DNA from: Caenorhabditis remanei
Lineage: Eukaryota; Nematoda; Chromadorea; Rhabditida; Rhabditidae
NCBI RefSeq assembly: GCF_010183535.1
Contig: NW_026526158.1
Span: forward strand, 1-64,000
Direction: 5' to 3'
Length of the DNA: 64,000 bases
How positions within the stretch are numbered: the first letter of the stretch is position 1; each line of letters begins with the position of its first letter. Both the position numbers and the translations under genes were made by a program. Under the pieces are notes generated by a model, which was not told the DNA's origin, did not search any database, and worked only from the letters and a program-made list of their open reading frames with translations. Positions 1 through 10,835 of this stretch are shown here, piece after piece.

Positions 1-560
1 GATGAGTCCTTTCTCTTTCCCGGATATGGGGCGTATATCTCCCCCGAGACCAATGGTTCCATTTTTTCTTTCTTCGCGAGGTTTTTCCGGCCTGGTCTCG
101 TCGTGGAAATATGCGTTTACTAAATAATATTCTCTATGAATTGGGACCTATTCGTGTGTCACTTACACACCGGCCTTATGAGGTTACCCTCTATTATACA
201 GTTCCTTCCCCTTCCGTGAGTTTTGTGTTGCTTTGTTCTTATCATGAGTTTCTTTATTTTTTCAGGCCATCTCAACTATACTTCTACTGTAGATCAAGAC
301 AGGAATGGAGGAGCGTAAGCTGATCATTTCGCAATCCGGTGGAGGGTTGGAGTGCCCCCAGAGGCTAGTTGCTGCGTCTACATGTTTGGCCGACCACAGC
401 AATTATTTCCATTGGAAGTAGTACAAGTGGAGGCACCTGACGTCTCGCAACGGATGGTTCTACCACATCACATTTGGTAGTGGAGTCACTCTTCTCTCAT
501 TTTAGTCTGGTGTTTTTCTGATAACGTATTCATTTGTAATAAATTGGTGTTTGTAGAAAT
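1..560 (+). other. Left-edge region, possible 3' exon of a plus-strand transcript
   Basis: No recognisable protein is encoded here. Visible signals are a T-rich stretch ending in TTTTTTCAG near 264, which fits a plus-strand splice acceptor, and AATAAATTGGT at about 538-548, which fits a plus-strand polyadenylation signal. Together they could be the last exon of a gene entering from the left. The stretch is also where the 3' LTR of the minus-strand BEL element would be expected, but no similarity to the right-hand region 10,330-10,835 was seen by eye. Host exon, LTR and unrelated repeat all remain possible. Confidence 0.2.
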
Positions 561-636
561 GAGTTTCGTTTATATACTGTTTAGACAAAAACATATTTTC
601 ATATATATAGGAATTATCTGGAGACAACAGAATTAA

Positions 637-1086
637 TTATAATCCAAACTTTCGTCTTGTCTCATTGGTTCCGCGAGTGGTGACAAATTTGGAGACACTG
701 CGCTCTCCAATGGGCAAATTGAAGCGTGGTGGAAAGAATAGTTTTTCCCACAGATTTGTTGTTGCATAGATTCTTAGTGAAATTAAGGGTTTTGCAGTGG
801 ATCGGCAAGTGTTGTCCTTTGTCAGGCAGAGTAGGCACATCTTCTTCTGTTTGAGGATGTCAATCTTTTCTTTCACTGGTCGGTTGCACTCGCGTGCAAA
901 ATGATTCTGGCGGCAGATGCCGCATTTCGGAGGTGGTTTGCTTGCTTGGATCATTTCTCTTTGCTTGTGGTGTCTTGCTGCGTCGAGCATCTCTTTGCAC
1001 TGATACGTTGTAGCCATTCGTTTGGCTTCTTGCATCATTTCCTCCATTTCCTGGGCGTTGAACGCTGGGGCTGGACGTTTTGACAT
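637..1086 (-). CDS. Zinc-knuckle ORF downstream of the BEL envelope
   Basis: A 149-aa ORF counted from the in-frame ATG at 1086. It has a charged, Met-rich helical N-terminus and then a retroviral-type zinc knuckle, CGICRQNHFAREC. A second partial Cys cluster follows (KKMCLLC then a Cys), resembling the first half of a Pao-gag second knuckle but without its His/Cys partner, so the tail may be frameshifted or spliced. It lies between the envelope stop (1258) and the left edge of the element, on the same strand. It could be an accessory protein, a captured gag fragment of another Pao element, or remnant DNA. Its sequence differs from the knuckles in this element's own gag. Confidence 0.4.
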   Translation of the reverse strand: MSKRPAPAFNAQEMEEMMQEAKRMATTYQCKEMLDAARHHKQREMIQASKPPPKCGICRQNHFARECNRPVKEKIDILKQKKMCLLCLTKDNTCRSTAKPLISLRIYATTNLWEKLFFPPRFNLPIGERSVSKFVTTRGTNETRRKFGL

Positions 1087-1257
1087 TTTTGGACAATGAG
1101 TTGGTTTGTTGATTTCTGGAATTTTCGTAATATTGCTAAGTGGAACTTTTGTAAGTGTTGACGAGTAAATGTACGGATTGTATAAGGGTTTCAAAGTTTG
1201 TAAAAATTTGTAAAGCTTCGTCTGAGATCGAGGGGTATTATCATCTTGGTTGGACTT

Positions 1258-2816
1258 CTAACGCCGGATATGGCGTCTTCTGCTACTTAAGCATGCTGTG
1301 ACAGCTGGGATGCAGCATAAGTATATCAGGATTGATGAAATGATCATCCCTGCGATCGCGAGGACGATAGGGATAAGTCCCTTAGTGATATTGTTCCATA
1401 GTGTCCATACATCAGGGATGTGCCACGGATGGATTTCTGAAATACTTTTTTCGGAGTGAAGTACTTGGTTCAGATATTCAAATAATGATGTATGGGATAC
1501 ATATGTCAGTGTTCCTTCTATTTTGTAAGAATTATTTTTAGTTCCACAAGTAACTGCGCAGACGCCAGTTAGGATAGATTTTGAAAATTTTCTATGAATT
1601 TCATTTACGATTCCGTTTTTATCGCAGGTCAAAATGTCTACGAATTCTCCGTTATCGCAGCTAATTTTAGCGTGTGTCGGTTCTTTAGATTTGCACGTGA
1701 CGTTTTGGCTGGCGCCCTTGAAACAATTATAACAGCCTGTATACGGGGTAGTCTCTCAATACTACAGTCAATTTTTGATTCAGTCACGGTAACATTATAA
1801 CTTTGTTCCATAATTACTTGAATATGGAAATTACTATGTTTTGTCCTAAGAGTAGGAATATTATCAGGAGTGGTACCTAGGTGATATCTTTCGGTTATCA
1901 CAGGTAGATTATGATCAATGTCATCTAAAATTTTGTATAGATCAGGGACTTTGCAAACACAAAGTGCTTCTGCTTCTCCTAGGTTGCATGAACAAGTTTC
2001 TCTATAGTTACATGCACCAGTTTCAAAACATTCCAAAGGAAAAATTTCGTTCGAAATCGAAGCTAAAGCAATTTTTTCCTTATTTTGGATGAACTTTTTG
2101 CCTAAAATACTTAAGCCAGTTTCTTCTGTGATTGTCAGTAATCTCAATTTGATGTCAATTTCTTGGTCCTTATTTTGACCATATTTAAAATTGATTTGGT
2201 AGTCGTCACCTTCTTGAATTAGAAAGACTTGTTCAATTTTTTGATTGTCGAGGGTCAGTTCTGCTTGAAAATTTATAGCATTTGACCAAGCTTCACAAGA
2301 ATAGATTTGGAACTTATCATCAGTCGTAGGGACTGCATAAGTTCTATAGAAAAGACATCCTTCAGTTGGTAATAAGCATTTGCACCATAAGCCTCCACAA
2401 CTGCTAGAACAGTAGGTATGCCCTGGATACTTATTTCCTTCTGGGAATTCACTGAGTTTGGAGTTAGGTCCTACATCTAGGCATTTCCTATCTACACATT
2501 CTCCCATACCGTGGCATCTTTTAGCGCTATCGGCATGTACAGTAACGTTTTTAGTAAACAAGATTGGGCCTTTATGGCATTTCCGAAAGTGGTGATCGAC
2601 TGTTAATTTGAACTTCAAAATAACGTTCTTTTGAGATACGACTTGTAGACAGATAGTTTTGGTTTGCGGTGTAAAGAAGATATCTTCTGTTTTCTCAATA
2701 CGACAAATGCCATGGTCATTGCACGTGGTTTCCTCGTGTGTGATAGGGAAAGTTTCGTCACACACGTCTGCCGCCGCCGGGGCGATTAAAAGGCAGATAG
2801 TTGCAATGGCTAACAT
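1258..2816 (-). pseudogene. env: Phlebovirus-Gc-like envelope glycoprotein, frameshifted
   Basis: This is the fusion-type envelope glycoprotein module of the BEL element. It starts with a signal-peptide-like hydrophobic stretch (MLAIATICLLIAPAAA), followed by a cysteine-dense ectodomain whose spacing, including SSCGGLWCKC, matches the phlebovirus G2/Gc family found in nematode Pao elements. A C-terminal transmembrane segment (about 1290-1370) precedes a basic tail. The frame is open 2816-1638, but the Gc-like cysteine pattern moves to another frame around 1740-1755 and resumes as the ORF 1632-1258, so a 1-nt indel separates ectodomain from stem and anchor. In related elements the protein is class II fusion-like and would be made from a spliced RNA; that is inference here. 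Confidence 0.75.
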
Positions 2817-2832
2817 AGAGGGGGACGGTGTC

Positions 2833-3621
2833 CTAGATGCGGTTTTTTTGAATTTTCAAAACTTCTACACCATTTTCTACAACAGTACTTATTTCAAAAA
2901 GTTGCTTTCTTGGTTGAGCGGAAGTTGTATAACTTCTTTTCATAGTCTTAGTACTAGGTTCAGATCTGGAATAGTTTCCATTTCTTCTAAATTTATGTCT
3001 CCAATTTCTAACATTATTTAGTCTTTGAGTCACTGTTGGTTTCCTTAATGGAACCATTTCTATTTCCTCTATTTCGAGAATCTCGTCTCTTTTCTTTGCA
3101 GAAAAGAATCTACTAATTTTTCCACAAAAATTGCACCAGCAACACATAAGTATGAATAGTTTCCATAATTTCTTTCTATGCCAAAAGAGTGAAATTATTT
3201 TCATTATAATTGCAATCAAAAGGATTACTACACTTATGGTTGTTTTTGGGTGACATTGGGGATTGAATAGAAATCTTGTGCAGAAAATGCAATCGAAATG
3301 TTTCAATGCTTTCCAGCAGTAGTCCGTTGGTGGACAAGTTTTCTCAATAATTATGTACTGGGTTCCTATCGATTTTTTCCAAACTACTCTATGCTTATGC
3401 AAAGTAAATTCAGGAGGGATCAAAACTTCAGTAATTTTCTTTTTAGTCGAAACTGTGTGATCACACCAATTTTCGGTACACACTGAATTAGAGTGGTTGG
3501 TCATGTTTTCTTCGTCTATTAGATTTACACCATATTTAGTACAATCTACACGAGACTTACTGTCGTGAATTTCTTGGAGAGTCTTCATAAGTGAGCTTTC
3601 TGGTGGGCTGGTTGTAGACAC
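2833..3621 (-). pseudogene. Envelope N-terminal (Gn-like) region
   Basis: Cys-containing ectodomain followed by a strong hydrophobic segment (TISVVILLIAIIMKIISLFW) and a basic cytoplasmic-type region rich in Arg/Lys. It lies directly upstream of the Gc-like ORF on the same strand and probably forms the preceding part of one envelope polyprotein. Both edges look frame-broken. On the 5' side, the Thr/Ser-rich reading continues in this frame upstream of 3621 while the pol-frame ORF runs out at 3557. On the 3' side, the frame closes at 2833 just after a run of seven A residues (minus strand). I recognise no specific Gn family. Confidence 0.5.
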
Positions 3622-6600
3622 TGTGGTCGTGATCTTCTTCGTCCGTAGGGACAGTAGTAGGTCTTGTTGCAGGGACCGTAGTGAGTTGTGTTGGAGGCGC
3701 AGTAGTGGTTACTGATCTTCGCTGTCCTTCTGGTTTTGGTCTAATTCCATCTACAATTTTTTCCAAAATTGGAGCAGGAGTAGTTGTGGTTTGAAAAACG
3801 GTTGTCGTAGGGGACGGTGTCGTGGTGGACAGACTGGTCGTCTCAGTTGTGGTACTCTGAGTAGTTGAAGGGGTTGTTCTGGTTGTAAGCTTTCGAGTTG
3901 TCACCGTAGTCGGTAGGGTTGTTGTTGTTGTTGTTACCGTAGTCGACGGAGTTGTTACCGTAGTCGACGGAGTTGTTACCGTAGTCGACGGAGTTGTTAC
4001 CGTAGTCGACGGAGTTGTTACCGTAGTCGACGGGGTTGTTTTCACAGTAGTTTTTGTAGTAATTTTCTTCCGAGTCGTAGTCACTTCGATAGTGGTGGTA
4101 ACGATCGGTGAGGTAGTTGATGTTGGTGGGACCATTTCCGTGGTTGGTGTCGGTAAGGTCGTAGTGTATTCATTACTATGCTGGTTTGGACTCAGGTTTT
4201 GTAGCATATTTGCTGATGCTGTCGTTGCAAGGATGCACATCATGAGGAGGATGGTCCATATATTCCAAAGACTGAACTTTGGTCTTCTTTGGAGATTTTT
4301 TCTGAAATCTTCGTTTTGAGTTTCGATAACTGGGCGAAACATTCGTTTCTCAGTTTGCTTAAATTTTGGCTCTTTTATTCTAGCCAGATTTACAGTTACG
4401 GTTTTTGTTTCAATTTTTTCGTCCTCTTCTTTTGGTTGAGGTCTCAATTCTAACGGAATGACTAATCGCAACGGACGCGTTATCTCTTGAATCTTGAAAG
4501 GTTTGTAAGGGAGAGTGCCATCTCTCTTCTTACGTTTTTGCGTAGTACGGACGCGAACAGATCGTATCTCTCCGTCTCTACCTTTTAGTAATTCAGTTAT
4601 AATTCCCATTTTCCATTTCCCGCGGGGGACGTTTTCATCTACGAGAAGAACTACTTCTCCTAAAATGGGTTTTATCAAATTCGAATGAGCTCGGTTTGGT
4701 TGAGCGACTGATTGAAAATTTTTGGTTTGTTTAAGATAATCTCTTATGAAAATGTTCCAAAAACGTTTGATATGTTTTTGAACTTCTCTAAAATTTTGAG
4801 TATATTCGTAGTACTCATCTCTTAAACCGTTATCATCAAAAATTGAAAAATACAATCCTGGAGTGATAATGTCTATAGGTCTCAAGACTTTACAGTCTTC
4901 ACTATCTTCGTCGATGTAAGTTAAAGGTCGTCTATTTACTAAACTTTCACATTCAGCCATAATAGTTTCGAGGTCTTTAACTCTATGTTGGCTTTCGCCT
5001 AAACTATGTTTTAGTGCTTTTTTAACAACTCCTACGAGTCGTTCATAAAAGCCTCCTTGCCAAGGAGCTAATGCGGTATTAAAGTACCATTTGATACCTT
5101 CTTTCGTCATTTCTTTTTCTAAAACATTAGTTTTCAATTGTTCAATTTTTTCGAAAGCTAGTTCTGCTAAGAAATTGTCTTCCTTTTCGGAATGTCTATC
5201 TAATATCTCCGCCGTCAATTTAAATGTTGCGGCGTTATCGGATGTTATCGAATCAGGGTATCCTCTTCTACTCATAAAACGAGAGAGTGCGAGAAGAAAT
5301 TCGTCGGTAGACAGGTTTGGTACACGTTCAAGATGTACTAGCCTAGTAGTCGTACAAGTGAAAAGTGCGATATGACATTTTTCAATATCATTCGAATTTC
5401 TTATGTAAGTTTTAAATGGACCCATAAAATCTACACCTATGTGTTGGAAGGGTCGACTTTCAGTAGTACGTCTTTCTGGAAGGTTTCCAGGTGGAGCTTC
5501 TCTAAATGGATGATTGTTAGATTTTCTACAAATAGAACAATTATCCAAAACTTTCTTTACAGCTGCTCTCCAACGAGTGCCAGCGTAAGATTCAAGAACA
5601 ATTCCTAATGTAGTCATTGGACCTACATGTAGGTTTTCTCTATGAATTTTTTGAATTATTAGATTTGCTAATCTAGATTTGGTTTCTATTATTGGTAATT
5701 TGTTTTTACCAATGATTCGATTGTGTTGATATACAATCTGATCAGAAGGTGAATTGACATTATCTTTGTCTAAGAATTGGTTTTCCTTAGGATTTTCTTC
5801 AATTTTATAAACTAATTGATTGTTTCGAATCAAAAGTTTCATGGCTAAATTTAATTCTTCTAGTTTCACCACTCCGCAAAATTCATTCGGAAGGTGTTTG
5901 AGTTCTGGAAAGTTACGTTCTAGCTTTGTTTTGCTAGGTTTACTCAATTTTTTATAGATTCTATTTTTCAAAAACCGTAGTACGTACGACATGATTCGTT
6001 TAGTTTTCTCAAGGTTGTTGATTTTCTCTAGAGGAATAATTCTATTCTCTATTTCGGCAAGATTTTTGACTTGGATAGTCATAACATTCAATTCTACTGG
6101 AGTTGGTTTATCAATGATCAAACGATTATCTTCCTTTTTACAAGGATGATCAGGATGGTTATCGTTCTGCAACCAATCTGGTCCAAAAAACCAATTAGTT
6201 CTTCTCAATTCTTCTTCGGAATCGCAACCACGTGTTATGTGGTCTGCGGGGTTTTGATCTGTCGGAACATGTGAAAGTGAAATTTCCGTTTGATCGTTCT
6301 TTGATTTAATGTTTTGAAGGGTTTTCCAAATTTCTAAACATCTATTATCTACAAATTGAGCGTGTTTTTCGCCTTTTGTAGTCGGATGGTTTTTGATCTG
6401 AGCGAGAGCTATGGTTGAGTCCGAAAATAACTCAATTTTCTCAATATTCAAATTCATTTCTCTAATGGTATAGTCAAGAAGTCTTACGCCTATTAGTATA
6501 CCTAATAGTTCCAATCTAGGGATTGTAAGAGTTTTTGTTTTTGGTGCGATTCTTTGTTTTGCAATAAGTAAATGGATGTCAAACTGACCTTTCAAATCAG

Positions 6601-6730
6601 GTTTTTCTATCTTCAAATAGATACATGCGCCGTAGGTATGTTCCGAGGCGTCCGTGAAGACGACAAGTTGAACCGGTTTACGGCTGTTGAGATTCGGGAT
6701 GTTACGTCTAAATTTTAATGTTGAATTCTC
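3557..6730 (-). pseudogene. pol: BEL pol C-terminal half: RNase H, integrase, then in-frame mucin-like domain
   Basis: Reading 5' to 3' on the minus strand. RNase H comes first (VFTDASEHTYGAC, then ELFSDSTIAL). The integrase has an H/C zinc-binding region ending in CSIC, a DDE core (GVDFMGPF, SDNAATF, GGFYERLVG) and a C-terminal domain (VPRGKWKMGIITELLKG). The same frame then continues into a hydrophobic segment (LWNIWTILLMMCILATTASA, about 4200-4290) and roughly 200 residues of Thr/Pro/Ser repeats. Thus a signal- or anchor-like sequence and an O-glycosylated-type stalk are joined to the pol frame. The ORF enters by frameshift from the RT frame near 6,725 and leaves its Thr-rich frame near 3,640, so it is a broken copy or carries indel errors. 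Confidence 0.8.
3937..4041 (-). repeat. 21-bp coding VNTR in the mucin-like domain
   Basis: About five near-identical 21-bp units (accgtagtcgacggagttgtt on the plus strand) in direct tandem, encoding a TTPSTTV heptad on the minus strand. Units keep the reading frame because 21 is divisible by 3, so copy number can vary without breaking the Thr-rich stalk. Confidence 0.8.
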
Positions 6731-7545
6731 GATTTTTGTCTATATGAAATTATCTGTTCGACTATATTGTCGCTTACGTAATCTAACCATTTTATAGTAT
6801 GGTCAGAAATTTGTCTAAGAATATTTTTTCCTTGTAAATACAAGGGTGCAAAATATTGAGTAGGGTCAAAAATCATCGTGATTTCTCCTACTGCTTTTTT
6901 CTTATTCATACGAGGAATTTCTTTTCCGTTTATGACTAGTTTAGGTTTTCTAACTTCGAAAGTATCATTTTCTAGGTCATAGATATAACCTAACATTTTT
7001 ATATTTTCAAGATTTTGGGCTTTATCTTCTTCCTTTATGAAGTTTACTGGGTGATTTACACAAAATTCTCTGATATTCATACCAATGCTACCAAAAAATT
7101 CTTTCAAAAGGTTATAAAATTTTGGTAATTCATTGAAGTCATCTGTTAGCATGAATACGTTATCTACGTAACACATTGATTCAATAGCTTTGACTATGTT
7201 TTCGGGAACATTAGCTTGTCTTACTGCGTACAAAATTGACATAGACAGTAAAAACGGTGAACAGTTTACTCCAAATGGGAGGTTTCTGAATCTCATTAGT
7301 CTAATGTTATCTGGGTGGAGTGGCCTTTCTGGGTCTCTCACTCTAATAAATCTTAGTGCATCTCTGTCTTTTTCGTTGACTTCGATGGCGTGAAAAGCTT
7401 TTTCTATATCCCCGGCTAGGAGATATTTACCTTGTCTTAATCTTAACAAAATTCCTTGAAGATCAGGAATAAGTGATGGTCCTTGATGAAGAGCGTTATT
7501 TAAACTAATCTCTCCTCGTTTTTTGCTAGATGCGTCAAAACGGTT
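6715..7545 (-). pseudogene. pol: BEL reverse transcriptase palm/thumb fragment
   Basis: Contains RT palm motifs of the Pao type: YLLAGDIEKAFHAIEV (first catalytic Asp), LPFGVNCSPFLLSMSI, and CYVDNVFMLTDD at the position of the YxDD box. The last Asp of the box is Asn in this copy; whether this is a lineage variant or a lesion cannot be decided from one copy. The frame is entered by a 1-nt shift near 7,545 (a T-run) and left near 6,725 (an A-run), so it is not continuous with its neighbours. Confidence 0.75.
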
Positions 7546-8210
7546 CTTACTTTGGTTGTATTACTACTTTTGTTGAATACTAGGCCGTAAGGGATGTAAT
7601 ACCCTAAATTGGGGTCATTATCAATTTCTTCGATAATACCGGTTTTTTCCATGGTATCAAAATTTTCTTCAAGTTTCTGCCATGCCTCTGTTCCTTTAGA
7701 GGTGCGTACTAGTTGTCTAGCTCTACAGATTGCCACATCGTAGTTGTTAGCTAACTTTTCTCTTTGACCCTCTTTCCATGTAAGGGGTGCTATAATTCTT
7801 TTCGTTTCTGAGTTAGTTTCTACCTTATTTTCAAATTCCAAAATGATTTCCTCATTAGTTGGATCGAAAACTTTATCGGTGATACCTATGTTGCTTATCT
7901 CGAAATATTCTTGGAAGTCATTTTCAGTAAAATGTTCTTCCTGGGACTCTTTAATTCTTGCAATTAATGCATGCATACTAGAAGTGGATCTTTCAGTTTT
8001 TCCGCATACTAAAGGTCCAATATGTGTTGGAATGATAAATTTACCCGATGGTAATTTTTTCTTGCCTTCATCAGTGATGAGGTCCCAAAATACATCTAAT
8101 CCTAAGAGCGCTACTGCTTTCTCAGGTCTGGTGATATTAACGGTTTTCTCGTTAACGTTCTCAAGATATTTTTTATCTTCATGCGTTAGGTTGATCGGTT
8201 CAAAAGATCT
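7500..8210 (-). pseudogene. pol: BEL pol N-terminal fragment (protease-RT connection, RT fingers)
   Basis: Open in one frame from about 8,210 to the stop at 7,500. It contains a Pao-type connection region after the protease (GLDVFWDLITD, HIGPLVCGKTE) and the RT fingers (LEENFDTMEKTGIIEEI, YYIPYGLVFN). It would normally be fused to the gag-protease ORF upstream and the RT palm downstream. Both joins here are out of frame by one base, at about 8,200-8,215 and about 7,545. Confidence 0.7.
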
Positions 8211-10144
8211 GTTATATCTGGTACTGTCAAGGCTTTTACTTTAATTACTGAATCATCGTTCGTAATTATTTCAAATTTGACTACATTCGAAATTATTGAG
8301 GTTGGGTCTTTGCCGAACACACAAAGGTCAATTTCTACGTTTCTTTCTAGAACTTCCATTTTTGCCTTTTCTGCAAAACTGGACAAAATGAATGATTGGT
8401 CTGCTCCTGTATCAAGGAGTACCGGAATTTTCTCAATTTCCTCACCTACTACGATTGGTGCGTTCACTACCATCAGTGACGTCTTATTTGCATTTACTTG
8501 GTAATTTCTAGTTTTTAAACTTTTCTGGGGTGCTGACTGACCTTGGTTTCTCTTGTTGTATCCGTTGTTGGATTGGTTTCCATTGGTTTGGTTTCCATTG
8601 TTTTGCATTCTCTGATTCACTGGTTGCGACTGATTTCGCTGCTGATACCCTTGTCCTTGGGTTCCTTGGTTTCTTTGCTGGTACGCAGCGGCATTGCTGG
8701 ACTGGTGACCATTGTTCTGGTTGCTGAAATTATTTCTTCTATAATTTTCATTCTGGGATTTGTAGGTGGGAGGATTTTTCTGAAAGTTGTTTTTTCTAAC
8801 AACGTTTGGGTTTCTGTGGCATATTGCCTGATTGTGTTTCACTTGACACTTTCTACATTCTGAAGATTTGCATTCGCTTAGTCTATGTCCGCTATTTAAA
8901 CAATTGAAGCATAGGTTATTCATTTTTATGAACTCTCTTCTATCTTCTAGCGACGCGACTGTTTTACACTCAGCTGATGTGTGATTTGTTCTCTGACAGA
9001 ATCGACACTTTTTGTTCTGCTGTGGTTTTCTCACGGAGAAGACATTTCTATCTTCTTTTTCATTCCCTTTCATTTCCGACCGCTGCGCTGATTCTTCAAT
9101 CGTGATGATGATATCTAGCGCTTCCAAAATAGCGGAGGTATCTTTAGGTTTTGTCCTAAGGACTTCAATCAAAATGTTTCTTGGAATTTTCGATTTAATA
9201 ACCGATTGGAAATTTTGAGTTTCGATACTACCATGTTTACTTAAACTATTAATTATCGCATGGAGCTCGTTATGTAAGATTCTCAAACTTCTAGGGCTAT
9301 CCCGTGCCATTGGGACTTCACTTAGCCTATTCCAAAGATAGTCATATTGTTTTTCTTTTGAGCCGTACATGGCTTCTAGTCGCTTAACTGCTGTGGCAAG
9401 TTGCGTGCCATCTGGATCGTACGCTCTAATCAAGTCAGCTGGTTCATTCACTAAATGGTTTCTTAAGATGTTATGTTTTTCAACATCTGTGTATTCGTCG
9501 TTTTCTAAAACGGTAGGTTTGAAAATCATATAGAATGCTGACCATTCTGATATGTTGCCGTTAAAAGTTGGTAGCTTTACATGCTTATACTGAAGCATGG
9601 TTGGTCTTGTTTCGGTTGTAAAACTACTTACTTGAAGATTGTTTCCTGGTGGCCGAATGAAGTCAGTCTTCAGTTCGACGTTGGTTTGTGACCTTCTTGG
9701 GCGGATACTGTACGAAGTATCCGCTAGTCCTTTCACCTTGTGGGTTGCTGCAAGTGTGTTTAAATGTTCATGCCTTTTGTCCATTCTAGCTTCAATATCA
9801 CCTACCAATTTTGTGATCTCTCGATCTTTCTTGTTGATTTTTATGGATGCTTGTTTGGCGGTCTCTGTTAGGAGAGTTCCTACAGGAGTCATGTGGATGT
9901 TTTCTAGGACTGTCGCAAGTTGTGTCTTGTACAGCTGGTCCTTTGGCTTAATGGTCTCTACTTCAGAGGCCATGAATACGGCATAGCCTGCAAGAAAATC
10001 TTGAACTGGGGTTTGTGGCTCTGTAGTTGGGTTTGGAACGGCTTTCAAAGCTTGGAAAGATGCTTTCAAGAATTTTTCATAATCTTCCTGGTGAGTCGAT
10101 ATAATCTCCTCCCAGTTTTTAATATCATCATGAGTGATGCTCAT
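8186..10144 (-). CDS. gag: BEL/Pao Gag-protease polyprotein
   Basis: A 652-aa ORF starting at ATG 10,144, just after a splice acceptor at 10,161-10,162. An N-terminal helical region is followed by a Pao-type gag core (about residues 190-340, LPTFNGNISEWSAFYMIF; DUF1759-like). Three zinc knuckles follow around residues 380-440 (CRFC..H..C, CFNC..H..C, CRKC..H), then a Gln/Asn-rich linker. The retroviral aspartic protease has its active-site motif LLDTGADQSF near residue 575. The protein would package element RNA and cleave the polyprotein. The frame ends soon after the protease (TVPDITDLLNRS) because of a 1-nt shift near 8,200; in intact relatives it runs on into RT. Confidence 0.85.
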   Translation of the reverse strand: MSITHDDIKNWEEIISTHQEDYEKFLKASFQALKAVPNPTTEPQTPVQDFLAGYAVFMASEVETIKPKDQLYKTQLATVLENIHMTPVGTLLTETAKQASIKINKKDREITKLVGDIEARMDKRHEHLNTLAATHKVKGLADTSYSIRPRRSQTNVELKTDFIRPPGNNLQVSSFTTETRPTMLQYKHVKLPTFNGNISEWSAFYMIFKPTVLENDEYTDVEKHNILRNHLVNEPADLIRAYDPDGTQLATAVKRLEAMYGSKEKQYDYLWNRLSEVPMARDSPRSLRILHNELHAIINSLSKHGSIETQNFQSVIKSKIPRNILIEVLRTKPKDTSAILEALDIIITIEESAQRSEMKGNEKEDRNVFSVRKPQQNKKCRFCQRTNHTSAECKTVASLEDRREFIKMNNLCFNCLNSGHRLSECKSSECRKCQVKHNQAICHRNPNVVRKNNFQKNPPTYKSQNENYRRNNFSNQNNGHQSSNAAAYQQRNQGTQGQGYQQRNQSQPVNQRMQNNGNQTNGNQSNNGYNKRNQGQSAPQKSLKTRNYQVNANKTSLMVVNAPIVVGEEIEKIPVLLDTGADQSFILSSFAEKAKMEVLERNVEIDLCVFGKDPTSIISNVVKFEIITNDDSVIKVKALTVPDITDLLNRST

Positions 10145-10160
10145 TGTGAACGTTTTATAA

Positions 10161-10324
10161 CTAGGAAATAAATTTCCTGGTTATTAATCTCAATTTAGCT
10201 ACTGGAGCTGATTAGAGATGTCTTGGGAATGGAAGCAGTGCTGAGTGACGAATCACTAGCGGGTTCGCTTTGGAAGCAGTACTAAGTGACGAGTCACTAG
10301 TGGGTTCGCTTGTTTGGGACTTAC
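10161..10324 (-). other. Leader intron of the BEL element
   Basis: On the minus strand the donor AAG|GTAAGT lies at 10,324 and an acceptor TTTCCTAG at 10,161, 16 nt upstream of the gag ATG. The intron therefore sits in the 5' leader and would give either unspliced genomic RNA or a spliced leader. It contains two adjacent 41-bp repeats (10,230-10,270 and 10,271-10,311). No direct transcript evidence is available. Confidence 0.5.
10230..10311. repeat. Tandem 41-bp duplication
   Basis: Two adjacent copies of a 41-bp unit beginning tggaagcagt and ending gggttcgctt, differing at four positions. Each has an internal inverted pair (agtgac / gtcact) separated by 2 nt, so each can form a small hairpin. 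It lies inside the BEL leader intron. Confidence 0.85.
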
Positions 10325-10835
10325 CTTACAATTTGCACCGTTCGGTCGATGCACCATAAAGAGACTACAATCCGGGTGGACTATAGTAATCGGTATGGCT
10401 AGACGGTTCAGTGGTAGATATTTATTCGGATGCAAAATATAAGTAATATAAGTCAGATACAGCTAACGGGGTTACAGGTAAATATAGTGGGGAATATAGA
10501 TGAGAGTACGGTAGATGGGATGGCAGACGGGGGCAGCAGACGATGGGCAGCAGGTGAAGGTGATTGACGGAGGAGACGGTGATTCTCCTTCCCCAGAAGA
10601 GGGTGTAGATGAGGCGGCAGGTGTTCTTATATAGTGTTCCGCTTATCCAGTATTCCAGTTTTGCCGGTCGTTAAATGCTTCGGTAGGTTGGGTAAGAGGC
10701 ATTGAAGTGGATTGTCGATCAATTAAGCACAGGTATTCGCCATAGAAAGGGAAACACGGCTTGTTCCTTTGTGGGAGATGACGGTGACGTAATCGTGTTC
10801 TGGTGATCAGTAATCGCGAGTAATTCCTGGTCGCG
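10325..10835 (-). other. BEL 5' leader / putative 5' LTR remnant
   Basis: About 510 bp without a coding frame between the leader-intron donor and the start of the minisatellite. It contains the TATA-like box at 10,626-10,634. The transition into the 20-bp repeat is abrupt (ttcctggtcgcgatacttgg), suggesting array growth into, or recombination with, the element's end. I found no clear primer-binding site. Confidence 0.35.
10626..10634 (-). promoter_or_regulatory. TATA-like box for the BEL transcript
   Basis: The minus strand reads CTATATAAG about 300 bp upstream of the leader-intron donor, which is the expected place for a 5' LTR promoter. The surrounding 10,330-10,835 would then be the 5' LTR/leader, cut on its upstream side by the minisatellite. 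No matching 3' LTR was found at the left end of the window, so LTR status is unproven. Confidence 0.4.

Noticed and set aside
1..10835. A matched LTR pair for the BEL element
   Set aside because: No similarity was seen between 1-636 and 10,330-10,835. The 3' LTR may lie outside the window or be lost.
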